Notes under the pieces: model-generated
The model's input: only the letters and a program-made list of their open reading frames with translations
The model's database searches: none
Told to the model about the DNA's origin: nothing
Shown here: piece by piece, positions 36,421-48,666 of the stretch
Layout of the letters: each line of letters begins with the position of its first letter
Position numbering within the stretch: position 1 is the stretch's first letter
Origin: Lineus longissimus
Taxonomy: Eukaryota; Nemertea; Pilidiophora; Heteronemertea; Lineidae
NCBI RefSeq assembly: GCF_910592395.1
Contig: NC_088316.1
Coordinates: 2,482,001-2,546,000 of the forward strand
Length of the DNA: 64,000 bases
Direction of reading: 5' to 3'
Made by a program: the position numbers and the translations under genes

Positions 36421-37107
36421 GCTTCTTAAATAAAAACTAGTACCCCATTGACAACATCGGTGCAGCCAACGTCGAAAGTAAGCATGGGAAAGCGAGCCAT
36501 GCGTCTTCGAACCTAAGCTCAAAATTGAAGAAACAAAATCAGCACCAACCCTACCAATTATCCTAAGAGAAAGTTCCCATCAGCAACATATTAGATAAGG
36601 CTTGTCATCTCTGGCTGTTAGCCTCCAGGTAACTGGATTAACGCATCCGTGATTAACCATATTGGTGTAATCAAATTGTCATCGTCTTTACATGCTAGGA
36701 AGAGATGGCTGATTGGAGGGGAAGATATGTTCTGTTGAGGTAAATCATCAAGTTTTGTCGATTCTGACAGTATCTTTCTCTTTGACTGATTGCTTGGCGA
36801 TGGCGATGAATAACATGAAGTCATCGAAATGACCTGATGATGCTTACCTTCATTGTGTTACCAAGTGATCGCAAGACATTACTATTCCACATCTATCAGG
36901 GTCTGATCATCAACACCGCCCTGTCGGTAGAGAAGAGCAGCCAATCATCAAATGTCACTGGGTCCTTGCGCTCCTTTCAGTTGCGAAGTGGATTCTCGGA
37001 TCATGTCCCGAGTCATAGGCAGATCCCGTCGGTCTCGTGGGAAGGTTTCCTCAATTTATGGTTAGCTGGCTCGCCTATTCGTAAACGGAGGGAAATCGCA
37101 GTCACTA

Positions 37108-37573
37108 GGGAGGTTCCGCACCGCCTACGATTACGATTACGATTACGATTTCGGAAAACGTAATCGTAATCGTAATCGCGTCGAGAAGCAGCTAAATTCA
37201 GTTCCGCAAAAATACTCTTGATGTCATTCAAGAAACCCACGGCTCACGAACAGAGCGAATTTGCATTCCAATTTCATTGCAGTCGTGACGGTCTAAAACA
37301 GCTTTGGCCATGAAATTTGCAGGTCCTACGTCTGGAGTGCATAGTCAAAATATATTGTTTGTGAAAAACGTGACCCAGGATACTTTGGAAGTGCATGAAA
37401 TTAACGTTCTCGATGATCGTTTATCACTTACGAAGATTAGCCGCCATCGTCGTAGAAACGAACCGAATATGCCGCAGACGATTTCAGGGCTGATCGGACG
37501 TTGCTGCAAAAATTGATGACGTCATACACAAATCGTAATCGTAATCGTAATCGTAGGCGGTGCGGAACCTCCC
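37108..37573. mobile_element. TIR element with (TACGAT)n inner ends
   Basis: A 466-bp element with identical 43-bp terminal inverted repeats. Each begins GGGAGGTTCCGCACCGCC and runs into TACGATTACGATTACGATT. TA flanks both sides as a likely target duplication. A second inverted CGTAATCGTAATC run follows the left end, so the left end can fold on itself. No transposase is encoded, so it is non-autonomous. Identical ends suggest a fairly recent insertion. Confidence 0.85.
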
Positions 37574-38005
37574 TACTATGAGCCTTATTTGAAGCAATTT
37601 CATCAAATTAACTGAGCATAGTACCGTAGGATGTCAAAGATCGTCCATGTTGACATAAAATCAGAGGTTAAGGTCTCTTTCTCAGCGCGTGGGTTCCTTC
37701 ATTCACACCAGGCAAAGGTGAGGTAATAATAAACTTTCCTTGAGGTGAAATTGAGTGTTTGTTCCTTTGGAGACTTCGGTGATTCGGCCACACGATTTCG
37801 TTATTTGGCGCCATGTCGAGGTCGGGGGGAACCATCCGTCTCAACACTGCGATCAGGGAATCAATCAGCAAGAGAGATTCTCTCGGCGCCGAGGAGGGTT
37901 CATGAAAGTGAAGTTGTACTGTCAGATGATTACTTAGGTGACAAATCCGCATAAGAAGTAGATAAAACAAAAACATCAACACACATTTTGTGACTTCCCG
38001 GCTCT

Positions 38006-38040
38006 CTTAAGGTCGCACAGCTGTTTGTGCGACCTTAAAG
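38006..38040. repeat. Short perfect hairpin
   Basis: The arms CTTAAGGTCGCACA and TGTGCGACCTTAA are separated by six bases (GCTGTT). No T-run or coding context follows, so it is not read as a terminator. Confidence 0.7.
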
Positions 38041-38661
38041 TAATCTACTTACACCAAACGATGGAAACCTTTGAAAACCAATTATATATTGTACCATTTA
38101 AGCCACCTTTGCTTTCCAGATGACCATGAGAGAACTTACATCAAACGGAAATGTACCCCATAGGTCGCTCGTCTTCCTTATACATAGTTAAGTAGATAAA
38201 TCCATTCATCATGTTATCATATGGATCAATAGAGGGTAAACTGATGATGTCTTCGAGTGCCCCTGGGAAGGTTTGTAAGCGAGTGATTGCTGGTAACAAC
38301 GATAATTTGTGTATCCGGCGTGCGGGTTCAGGGTGAAACGAAGACAATAATGGATAGTGTACACTCCAGATTTTGGTGAAAACTAGCTGTGACAGCTAAC
38401 ATTTCTCGTCATCACATCAAGAATTGATTTTGACTAAGAATGAGGAACCTATCTCATCTAGTACCAGGTACAAAACTCTGACAGTAGGGGGCTGTACAAG
38501 ATACGTCGACTCCAATTATATTGTTATCGCTGGTATCGGCTGCTTGTTGGTCGATTTGAGCTTTAAATGGTTTCATTAATTTAGTACAGCGCTCATTAAG
38601 CTAATACGGAAAATGTATTTTAATGAGGCTATAAAACCACTTCAAAGACATCAGAATATGA

Positions 38662-39057
38662 AATCGTTCTCTTTCTCGTAAACTCTCTTCATCTCCATGA
38701 TAAGTTTAGTAAAATTTGTGCCAGACGATTGAATTAGACGTGTTGTTTTGTTTTTTGTTGTCTCAAATTCTTAGTCTGTCAATTCTTGATAACATGAATA
38801 TCAACCTATCAGTCTTCTTCTTCCCGGTGTGAGTAGGGCTCATTGTACGACTTCTGTATCCCATCCCATCCCACTCATTTCTTTTCTCTGTCTCTAAGCG
38901 CGCGTATTATGTATAAGCTGCATCGTTTCTTCAGCCGCTCTGATCGGCCTGAGGGGGCAGGCTCTATACTTCTTGTTACCATGGCTATCGCGGTCGACTC
39001 GTAAAATCTTATGTTGTATAAGGGAGGCTAAGAGAGTTTACGAGAAAGAGAACGGTT
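38662..39057. mobile_element. Degenerate TIR element, about 396 bp
   Basis: The left end AATCGTTCTCTTTCTCGTAA plus ACTCTCTT is mirrored at the right by AAGAGAGTTTACGAGAAAGA plus GAACGGTT, with one mismatch in 28 bp. The interior has no coding capacity. No clear target duplication was found. Confidence 0.65.
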
Positions 39058-41657
39058 TCATTTTCAGATAACTTCAGAATGGTCCGAAGAAGAGCTTTTA
39101 TTTGAAGTTATTTTACGAAAACATCCATAATAAGTGTCGCCGAAATAGCATTTTTACGCTCTCTTGAATGACCTATTGTATATATTTGATATATCGCTAC
39201 GCCATTGTTTACCAGTATATAAGCGCAGGTGTACGGTGTTGTATCGGCATATTCCGTCGACCAACCAACCTCGAGAATGACCCTCGTCAGCAGATTGCAA
39301 ATTGCAATGCACCAACATCGCCATCATCGTCATCGTCCTTGTCCTCGTCATCATTGTCATCATCGGCAACATCAAGGATTTTCAGGTTCACTACCACAAG
39401 TTAAAGAAGCGACTTTGGCATAAGATATGTTGGTTTTTCATACAACAATAGCTTCCAGCTGGACCGTGACTTCTCTGAACAGGATTGGTTGAAAAATCAT
39501 TGAAGAAACAATGCACTAGGATGGGGTGTAACCACAGGCCCACCTGAAATTCACAAGCCATGTCCAAAACTGCCTCCGCAACACCGGCAAAAATCATTCA
39601 AAATATGAGATTAGCATTGGGTGTGGTACTACAAGTGGCGGCGCTTGGTAGCAAACAATGTTACTATCCTCTTGACCAGGTATTTATACTATAACAAAGT
39701 TGTCCCTTTAACTGCTAATTTTATGAAAACCTCACTCCCGGTGGTATTTGAATTGGATCAAACGACTTCAGCAAGCTCTGGTGCTGACAGAACCACGCTT
39801 CGTGTCAACCCGAGGGAAAACAAGTTGAATGCTCTTTCGGTTTAATTCCATGGACCGCTCGACTGTGGCCTGCTGGGTCTGACAGACTGGTGAGATCTGA
39901 AGCTCGTCTTGGCGGCTTTTATTTCTGCTCGGAATGGGCTGATTGTTCCGAGGGTAGACGATACTGGTCCCGACCGTCTACGAGATGAATTTGCCTGCGC
40001 TGACTATATCCTAATATTGGCACGGCATTTGCATTTATTGTGGTCACACTACCTTATCGCATTTTCCCTTATTTCATTTCTGACTAGGTGGTCGCAGAGC
40101 GCAATGTTACAGCTCCACATCTTGTTTCCTGACTTCTTTCTACCAGTTGCTTTCTGGGTTTTATGATGATCTTATGATGACAAAACCAAGGCAACCCTGG
40201 GCACAAATCCGGCATTTACAGCTTTCTTAATGCCTCCAGCGAAAAATTGCATTTCCATCGCACAATATTTCTATTTTTTAGAAATAAGAACTCGGACGCG
40301 ATTGTGCGGCTTCGAAAGTGTTTGTTTATCTTTGTATCATGAAGGTCACTGTGCATAAAGTGGACGCCGTTCGGTGGTTGACAATTATGGTAAATGGAAG
40401 ATCTTTCGAGCTCCACTGGTTCAAAAGTTGCATGATATTCAGTCAGCTGCTGACGACCCAGATCTTTGACAGTGTTTACTTCTTCGTTGACATAAAACAC
40501 CCAACCTCCCTTTCATCTTCATTCCATTGAAAAGCATCCTTGGAGCAATTAGATCCGTTTAATATTTCATTACTACTGGAATGATCGTACCTCTTGTATT
40601 CTGGTCACGTGTGGCTTTGATACATTTTCAATTTGCCTGCGAATGACCAAGTACATGTATTAGCAAAACGAAATAAATCGCAACGAATACTATATGTATA
40701 GAGGGATTAACGTTAGAAACATTACATGTGCGTAACATGTATTTTGCCCCTTGCGTCATGTACCCGACTGGTACATCGCAGTTAAAAGGAACTCAGGCCT
40801 AGCCCAATACACGGTCTATTGTCTTTAAACAAAGCCACTTTGTTCCTGGGCCTACATTCCCTTTGTTCTACTGTCTTATCAAAAGGTATTAAGGTGAAAT
40901 CTTGATAACGTTGACCCCCGAAACAGCCTTCATGGCGGTCGATAGACCAAAGCCTACGAGAGTAAATAAACGTAATGAAACCCAACGGTAAACCTCGCGC
41001 TTTTTAGCCTCTGAAGTCTACTTCAACCCGAATTCAGCGGACTTCTATAATAGCGCCCATTTTCTCCACATGATACATCTTGACAATGCTAGTATCATTT
41101 ATTGTAAGGCAAAGCCTACTTTTCTATGTTGGTCGATCACGTGGTTAATATTGACCAATCGATGCTGGTAAGTGTTTGTCAGTGTTTGTGTTACTACTCG
41201 GGGCATGGAATTTTGTGATTCGAGGAGTAATATCGACGATACAATTCAGTGCCGTGATGAATTGGTTTATAATATAACGCCCTGCTCTATCACGGCCGGA
41301 TGAGCCGCACACTGGGTGTCCCGAGGATAAAATAACTAGATAAGCGCTACATAATCTACATTGTATCTGATATTGTTATTGTGACATTTGTTCTGAATAT
41401 TGAGGAAACCATATCGATTTGGATTATACCAAAGGCTGTTGTACTGACCTGATTGAAAGCCTCCATCCTCAACCTGTTGAATGTCGACCGAAACCTTCTG
41501 AATTTGTTTTTGAACGAACCGGGGCGGGCTTTACTGGCTCATCTTACAAGTCTCTGAAGAATAAACATCAATAAGTCTGCTGGATTCAATTAGGCTGGTA
41601 GAGGGTATTTATCTTGCCATAGCCGCTGTTGTTTACTGTGATAAGAGTTCATGGCTC

Positions 41658-42106
41658 GGTTGTTCAAAACAAGTCTTAGTCTCTAACGCGTCAACTTAAC
41701 TTGGCGTTAACTTACCCTGGCATTAACTTAACTTGGCGTTAACTTAACCGGGCATTAACCTGGCATTAACTTAACTTGGCGTTAACTTAACGTGGCGTTA
41801 ACTTAACCTGACATTAACTTAACTTGGCGTTAACTTAACCTGGCATTAACTTAACTTGGCGTTAACTTAACCTGACATTAACTTAACTTGGCGTTAACTT
41901 AACCTGGCGTTAACTTAACTTGGCGTTAACTTAACCTGGCATCAACCTAACATGGCGTCAACTTACCCGGGCATTAACTTAACTTGGCGTTAACTTAACC
42001 TGGCATTAACTAAACTTGGCGTTAACTCCTTCAGTTAAGCCCGTAGACTTAACGCCAGGTTAAAGTTCGCACCAGCGTTAGTGCCAATGCTTGCTTTGAA
42101 CAACTG
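41658..42106. mobile_element. TIR element carrying an internal 16-bp minisatellite
   Basis: The ends GGTTGTTCAAAACAAG (left) and CTTGCTTTGAACAACT (right) are inverted repeats. Their similarity continues inward to an inverted copy of the repeat unit at about 42043-42063 (GACTTAACGCCAGGTTAAAG). Between them is the tandem array at 41690-42028. There is no coding capacity. It has the same layout as the 50208-51315 element but unrelated sequence. Confidence 0.65.
41690..42028. repeat. Minisatellite, 16-bp unit, about 21 copies
   Basis: The unit is GGCGTTAACTTAACCT. Two variants (GGCG...AACTT and GGCA...AACCT) alternate and make a 32-bp higher-order period. Every unit contains the palindrome GTTAAC or ATTAAC. 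Confidence 0.95.
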
Positions 42107-43712
42107 GGCGCAGGCATTGGTCGAAACGAGGTTAAAAGGGAGAGGTGCCTTTATTGGAATGGTTGCCTTTCTCTGCACGAACAACTGCCTTGGTAACGCA
42201 GAGAAGACCAACGAAAAGGGATAGCGAATTCTCTTGCGTGACCCCGGCAGGGAAAGTATTAGTTGTAGTATGAAGCTACATGTATATGTATGTTAGGTTA
42301 GCTTCAAGGTTGTAGCTACCATACTTGTAAGGAGAACTTCGGGGGTTTATATTAGTATATGAACAAGGTCTCGTCGGCCTGCGGCGTTTCGGTACCCCGA
42401 GCTTGAGGTGTTGCGATGTGGAATGAAATTTTTATCAATTTGATATATCATATAAGATCAATCAATATATAAGATAGATCAAGATTATTTTAGTTTTTAT
42501 AATTTTTTGTTGCCAATACATGTACTCACCGTATACTGCATTCTATGACAATAGCCGTAATGAGAATAAGTATGCTAAATCATCACTTATCATACCTTTT
42601 TTTCGACAGGACTCATGATAGGGACCGTTGCCGTTTGAAGTTGCAATCTGCCCACGGGTTGGAGCATGTCTTCTTAATTCGCGATCTACATATCTATCCT
42701 GGTTTCCATTTTGCTGTTCGGCATGCCAGACTCAAATCATTTGTAATCGCTGTTATTACAGCGACTGCAACTACAAACCGACTCCTACATTAATAACATG
42801 GCAATTACGACTCTCTCGACTGACTACCTCCGCCAGATGAATCCGGAATTGATCATGTCTACTTCACGTTGACATATGAAGATATGCCTAACTAAGAGGG
42901 ATGAGGAGTTGTCACTTCATCCAGCCAGTCAGGGGCTTGGCAGTGCTCAAGTTCTTACGAAGCTCATCACCCCAAATATCAGGATATTTTATGTTAGGGC
43001 TTCTAATGAGCGTGTGCTTGTACATGTCTGAGTCCTGAAGTTAGGATTATCAGTAAGATTAAGGTATTTCGTAAAAGACATGGGCCCGGCGATGTTACAA
43101 CCACTTACCTAAGTCTATAAAGTGCCTGCTTTTGGTTTTTCTTGTATTCGGCTAACACAGTAGTCAGGCTAACTCTGCTCGATTATCCCCCCTTCATTCA
43201 GTCTGATCTATTGGTAATGTGACGAATTTCCCTGGAGCCGAAATTGTACAGGGCCGAATAGCTCTGCCACGTGGCCACTTCGATTGCACTAGGCAAATGA
43301 TCTTACTTAATTAAAAAGATCCGATGAATACTGCCCCGGTCTTTGTGATGAATAGGCAATCTGTTGATACATCTTGCCCAATTTGTCAAATAGCATCTGG
43401 TCACTTAAATCAGATATCCCCACTTTCAATCAATTGCACACAGGTCAGCTTACATCTAAAGTTCAAAGGGCTACAATAACTTTGAAGACTACGTGACGTA
43501 TTCAGGACCAGGCTTTAGAGAAATGACATTACCACGTTGGCCACATCAGACAGATTCCCAGAGGTAGATGCTGTCCAGTCTGATTTGTCTGACCAAAGCT
43601 CTTGGACACATCAGACCGGAGACCGATTGGATTGCTTTGAGACAGATCTTGGTACGTCCTTCAATTAGAAATAATCGCCGAGCTACTAAATAGAAATGAT
43701 CATACGTCTCCA

Positions 43713-44096
43713 TCAAGTAACCCTTGAGATAATATCACCGGACGAAACTCTGTCATCTACTAATCTCATCCAGTCTGCCGATGAAGCCGAACCTCGTAGC
43801 GTGGAGCACCCTGTTAGAGTCTGCAGACAGATATGGAACGTGTCTCTTTGCAGGCAATCACTGTGAAGAGTCGTATCAAGCATGCGAATGTGGGGGCACA
43901 CGCGACACAAAGTTCGGGGAGCATATGCTATATCTTGCAGTAGAGGTTTGACGATTTCCATGACTGCAGTGACGCTTCGGACTCTATAGGTCTGCTCCAT
44001 TCCGACTTTCGGTGCACTTGGAGCAAACGGTACTATGTCGACGAGTATGAGAAAAATGGGCGCCAATGTCGTCCTAAAACCCTGGAGCAACGACAT
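43713..44096 (-). CDS. Possible small secreted Cys-containing protein (weak)
   Basis: A 127-codon frame starting at ATG 44096. Residues 13-25 are hydrophobic (PIFLILVDIVPFA) and could be a signal-peptide core. Later there is C-x2-C, a Cys 13 residues on, then C-x8-C with Phe three before the last Cys and Leu after it (TFHICLQTL). That local pattern recalls the helical CHH/ITP neuropeptide family. However, two of the six family cysteines are missing and the C3-C5 spacing is short. A frame of this length is expected about once by chance in a window this size. No function is assigned. Confidence 0.15.
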   Translation of the reverse strand: MSLLQGFRTTLAPIFLILVDIVPFAPSAPKVGMEQTYRVRSVTAVMEIVKPLLQDIAYAPRTLCRVCPHIRMLDTTLHSDCLQRDTFHICLQTLTGCSTLRGSASSADWMRLVDDRVSSGDIISRVT

Positions 44097-46753
44097 GGGA
44101 TAGTGATCTCAGTCGGAAAAGCATCCCGGGCCATCAACGCCGATCGTTCTCACTACGCTCGGAAAACCAATTAAAACGCGCCACAGAGTGACAAGAAAAT
44201 CCTCCAGCAGTAGAAACCCGGCAGCTAAATTGATTATTTCACAGGGACGAGAGTTCGATTATCGGAGTGAGCCAATTCGCCAAACATAAACGATATCTTT
44301 GTCATAATGATAAATCATACCATACAGCCAACGGCAAAAATGATACCAGTGCCAACATGACTTGCTAAAAATATCATGGACAATTTGTATAACGTGTGTA
44401 GACTTTTGCTTCTTCTTTCGTGGAGCATTGCGGTAATCCACATGATTCCGAGCGTTAAAGTCAAGGGCTTTGGTATATGTCAGTTCAGTATGATGCCCCG
44501 ATGATTTTTTCCTCAGCAGTTCCGCCTTATCGGAATGGTTGCAGTGACAGGCGCGGTGGGAATCGTATAAATCTTAATTGGGAAAGTTTAAAGTCATCTT
44601 ATGGATTGGCGTCCTCTGGAGTTTTGAGCAAGGTCGTGGTTTGTCTAGGTGAATGTTACGTATTATAGCCAAGCTGTAGACTAAATGAGTTATGCAGCGG
44701 TCAATGTAAACCCTGTAGCAACTGGTCAGGTGGAGTGGAGACGTTGCCTTAGAGCAGTTTTTAGTTCACCACTTCTCACCAAGGTGGCCAAATTAGCTTT
44801 CTCAGACCTGCCACCTGGGAGACAAATGAAGAACTGATTCATTTCTAACAGCTAGTTAAGAGCAGTTGAGTGGATTTTTCTTGTTAGTTACATATACATG
44901 TACATGTCAACTGCTTCTGCGGGAGATTTTGTTTTATGTGAGGTACATGTATGCACCTTACTTATCACGATAAGAGTAGTTTCACTCTGCCCCCGAACGT
45001 TGTCACGAATTTTAAAAAGTAAGACCTTTTTAGATTTGGACAACGAGCAATTACCTGAGAAACCTTCAGATGTTTAACGAGATGGCCGGTTGGCTAAAGT
45101 CTCCAGGGTATGTCATACACGTACCTTGTAAAGTCCTACTGCTAAGACCCCAACGTAACATGAAAGGAAAGCTTCTCCCCGAAGCAGACCCTGACAGGAT
45201 GCAGGTCAGCCACAAACACTAATCAAGGCTAATGAACATCTTTCCTGCATCCTTTGCCTGCTCGGCCCTTTGTGGCTTATCCTAGATTTGCATCCGAAGG
45301 TCGGAATTCCCTTAGGGATACTGCCAATACCTGTTGTCCTGTCGTACACTTGTTGTGGTAACCACATTATGTAGTTTCGTAGACTCAGCATATATTTTAC
45401 ACTACTTACGTGACGAAAGAAGTCATCCTTTTTGCTTTCCGAAGGCTTTTCCGGTCTGGTCCGGAACTGGTCATCGGGTGGCCATAAAAAATGTCCGTCC
45501 TGATCAACTTTAATACAGTCATGTAGTTTTAATGAAATTTGGTACAAAGTACAAATGGTACTTTCAGTTCGTATGGACTTGCATTTTACCATACGGACAT
45601 TCTGTTTCTTGAGAGAAATACCAAGATTCAAAAGGTCGAGACCTGCTTCATATTCGGTTCTCGAATCGCCTGGTTTTCATCCATCCTTGCCTTCCAACGC
45701 TTGGTTAATCAACGATCATGTCGCCGCTTGTAATGGGCACGGGAATCGAAATTGACTATAGTTCATTTTAAAAAAAGTAAATTTTTGAAAGCGAGTTTTT
45801 TATTTTCGAAATTACTATATAATGTCGTAATTTTAAATAAACTTCTTGTATGTACATGGTGCTTAAGCCAATGTAAATAATAGCCCACACCAATGCAAGT
45901 TAACCTGCGGTGGACTCAGAAACAACATTTGTTGCAATTCAAAAGCTGCACAACACATGGAGTGCCGTATCCAGTGCTAAAATATATGAAAAAGGACAAT
46001 TCGAAAATGTAGCCTGCTGGCATGGATTGATTCGAATCACGGCGAAGCATACGAGACGGGAGACGCCATGTTCGTCTTCCTTCGCCACGCCTATCTTCAA
46101 TTCTGGCTATCCACCATGAGCTTTCTTCATTGTAGTTTGAGCCAGGGGTAAGGGACCTTTTCCAATTCGGTTTTGATCATCGTAAGTTGAACAGTAAAGA
46201 CACTGGCGTCAGCGCTCCTCTCGAAGTATCAAAGTAACCCCATTAGAGATATCAAGAACGTTTCCTACTCCAATTAAATTAGAGTCCTTTGATACCGGGC
46301 AGACGACAAGATGACGGCACTTCCGGTGTCAACAGCTCTTATTTCATTATTCCCTGTCTAATTTGAACTGACGCGTCAGATAATGCAAGGGAATTAAGAA
46401 TTACCGAAAGATGGCCTGAATCATTTTCACTGTTGAGCGATAATTTTAGAAGATCCTCATGAAATTGGGGACTTAATTTCAAGGTCGAGACAAAGAAGTT
46501 GATAATCCTTTCTGTCTCACAAGGTGTATTTGGTGTAATCACGGGCAATTTCATCAACCCTCTTTGATTGGTTCATTCGAATCACTACGCGGATGAAACA
46601 ATTGGGTAGATTTTGATTGGCTATTTTTTCTGTCAGAAATACGTCTTTTCCCAACTTAGGCCTCTCATATGCTAATAATGATAGACCTTTAATTCGTTAT
46701 TTTTTTTCCATTTCTGACTGCTATTCTAAACGAAAATTTTCTTGTTTTTGCAG

Positions 46754-46827
46754 TATGGTTTCATGCACTTAGCATTGGCAGACTGGGTGACGTCAGAACA
46801 TGGCGAGAAGGTCTGGCAGGAAATCAT
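46754..46827 (+). CDS. H-NOX (soluble guanylate cyclase beta-type) N-terminal exon
   Basis: An exon of 74 bases lies between a strong acceptor (TTGTTTTTGCAG) and a consensus donor (GTGAGT). It encodes YGFMHLALADWVTSEHGEKV followed by WQEI and two bases of the next codon. This matches the start of the haem-nitric oxide-binding (H-NOX) domain of guanylate cyclase beta subunits (Tyr-Gly-Phe, an alpha-helix, then Gly-x-x-x-W). The initiator Met must come from an upstream exon. The next H-NOX exon, which would hold the Tyr-Asp-Asp segment, and the haem-ligand His exon were not found before 64000, so the rest probably lies to the right. Known role: NO binding and cGMP synthesis. With 24 residues the family call is good but the subunit is not certain, and a pseudogene exon is possible. 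Confidence 0.7.
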
Positions 46828-48244
46828 GTGAGTACACCATTTTTGTTACGAGTTATCTGATTGGTGGGTTTAAATTTCCACCAACATCATCGTTTTCCCA
46901 AAGCTCGTTATAAAATTGTATTTTGTATATACATACATGTACATGTAGTTCCATTTTACAGGTTTCCTGAGTTTTTTTACGTACATTTTTGTTGCGGCTC
47001 TAACATTGAGAGTGATTGAATACGTGATTTGCCGATATTCACCTGGACATTTGCCTTCATTCATCATGTCCATCGTGAGCTTCAACTTTCAACGAAAAGA
47101 TGGCGAGTCTCCTCTAGCAACATTTAAAAGGCCAAATACCGCACAGTCTGACCAAAAATGGAATGTCATTTACCCGCCTGAGCACGTTCAATACTTCGTG
47201 ATAGGCTTGCGGAAGCAGACAATTTGCTTCAAGGTTGAACCACTTGGCTGCCACCGGCTCATCAATTTGATAAGGTATCGACTTTTGCAAAGATAACTCA
47301 ATTATAACCCATCGCGTTGGTTTTGTCAATGGTTCGTTACAGAAATCATCAATAATTTGTGAGTTTTCCTCTATCTGTAAATCTGATTGGAATAATCTTC
47401 TCAGATAGTTTTAGTGGCATTATTATTGCATGCCAACTTATCGGCGGTGAATATCAGTGCTATTGCATGTATCAGGACGGCCGTCAACACGACAATATTA
47501 CTTAGCAAATGAACTTTTTGCAATATAAACCATGCGAATTATTGTTAACTTAAGTATATCGTAGACATAATTTTCTGATAAAACACCTTAACTTAACAAA
47601 ATATCATCCAATTTGATAATAGTGATCATTGATACCGGCTGATCATCGAACTACTAATTACATTAATTTTTATTTTACTGAATATTTCTTTTTGAAAATA
47701 ACTGACGGTTATAGATCTTGTTCCGTTTTCTTCTCGATGCAAATTCTCATAATTGAATATCGAATTGAAGGTTTCCCATATCAAACATATTTAATTTTCA
47801 TCAACGCGATCATGGGTTTATCAATTTTCAACGGATGCTTTGTCCATTTGAAGGAGTTACGCTGGCGAGGAAAGCCGCCAAGAAGTAAGCGAAGGTTACG
47901 TACGGGTATAAAAAAATGATTGTCGAGTTATGCTGACGGAATTTTATCTGTCAGATTCCCGTCGACATTTAGATGATTAAAATATGATTGAGAGCACCTT
48001 TTGAATCCCATTGCGAACATGTAAGCTCACGTGCACATGATCTTTTATCTCGGTTCAGCTCCAGCACGGTGGATAAAGATACCGGTTTGCCTAAGAAAAA
48101 TACGTGCTTATACCTGGAAAGAAAAAAAGAAACCTACAATAGATTAGTTCATTTTGAGGGGCGAAAGTCCCAAATTTATTATTTTTTTATCTGGTTGTAC
48201 ATTGTACCCCTCCAACACTGTAATGGGAGAGCCTTGTTTCTATT

Positions 48245-48362
48245 GGGTGATATGAATAAAGACTAGCAATTGCTTTTACTGAAAACTCCATGTACATTTA
48301 CACTAGGCCTTTCTGTACAAAACTGAAGTAAAGTCATTTACTAGTCTTTATTCATATCACCC
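48245..48362. mobile_element. 118-bp MITE with 22-bp perfect TIRs and ATT duplication
   Basis: The ends GGGTGATATGAATAAAGACT plus AG and their exact reverse complement lie at 48245-48266 and 48341-48362. ATT flanks both sides as a 3-bp target duplication, which would suit a Harbinger-type element. The superfamily is inferred from duplication length only. Confidence 0.85.
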
Positions 48363-48426
48363 ATTGTGTTGCGAAGGTAAACCAATAACTTTACCCAACG
48401 TATTTAGCGTCCTGTCAGACAATAGA

Positions 48427-48666
48427 CACGGTCTCCGAACAAAGACAAAATTATTTCATTTGTACGCGATATTGCTCATGCATTACAAATTTTGGTTGTC
48501 GTATTCGCAGTTAGTCTGGCAAATTGAAGGAGTGAAGGGTGATTACATAATACGGTGTTACCACTGCTGCCTGCCTGAACAACTGCAAAAGTCATCACCA
48601 CGATTAATTATGCATAAACGAAATCGCGTCCGAAGAAAATAATTTTGTCTTTGATCGGAGACCGTG
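48427..48666. repeat. Imperfect inverted repeat, 58-bp arms
   Basis: The left arm 48427-48484 (CACGGTCTCCGA...) pairs with the right arm 48609-48666 (...TCGGAGACCGTG) with several mismatches, around about 125 bp. Probably an old foldback element. Confidence 0.65.

Larger units (their letters stand above)
35490..46753 (+). other. Putative first intron of the H-NOX gene, repeat-rich
   Basis: This interval holds several inverted-repeat elements (37108, 38662 and 41658, listed separately), a small perfect hairpin at 38006, and old interspersed-repeat sequence at 35640-36420. Whether it is one intron depends on the ATG exon at 35489. No other coding exons were recognised. Confidence 0.35.

Noticed and set aside
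38006-38040. Perfect 13-bp hairpin considered as a histone-type 3' end or terminator
   Set aside because: No histone gene upstream, the stem does not match the histone stem-loop, and there is no T-run.
45206-45631. 141-codon minus-strand frame
   Set aside because: No signal peptide, domain or splice context; a length expected by chance in a window this large.
46569-46600. ATTCGAATC words near 46026 and 46569 considered as tRNA T-arms
   Set aside because: No matching acceptor, D or anticodon arms nearby.
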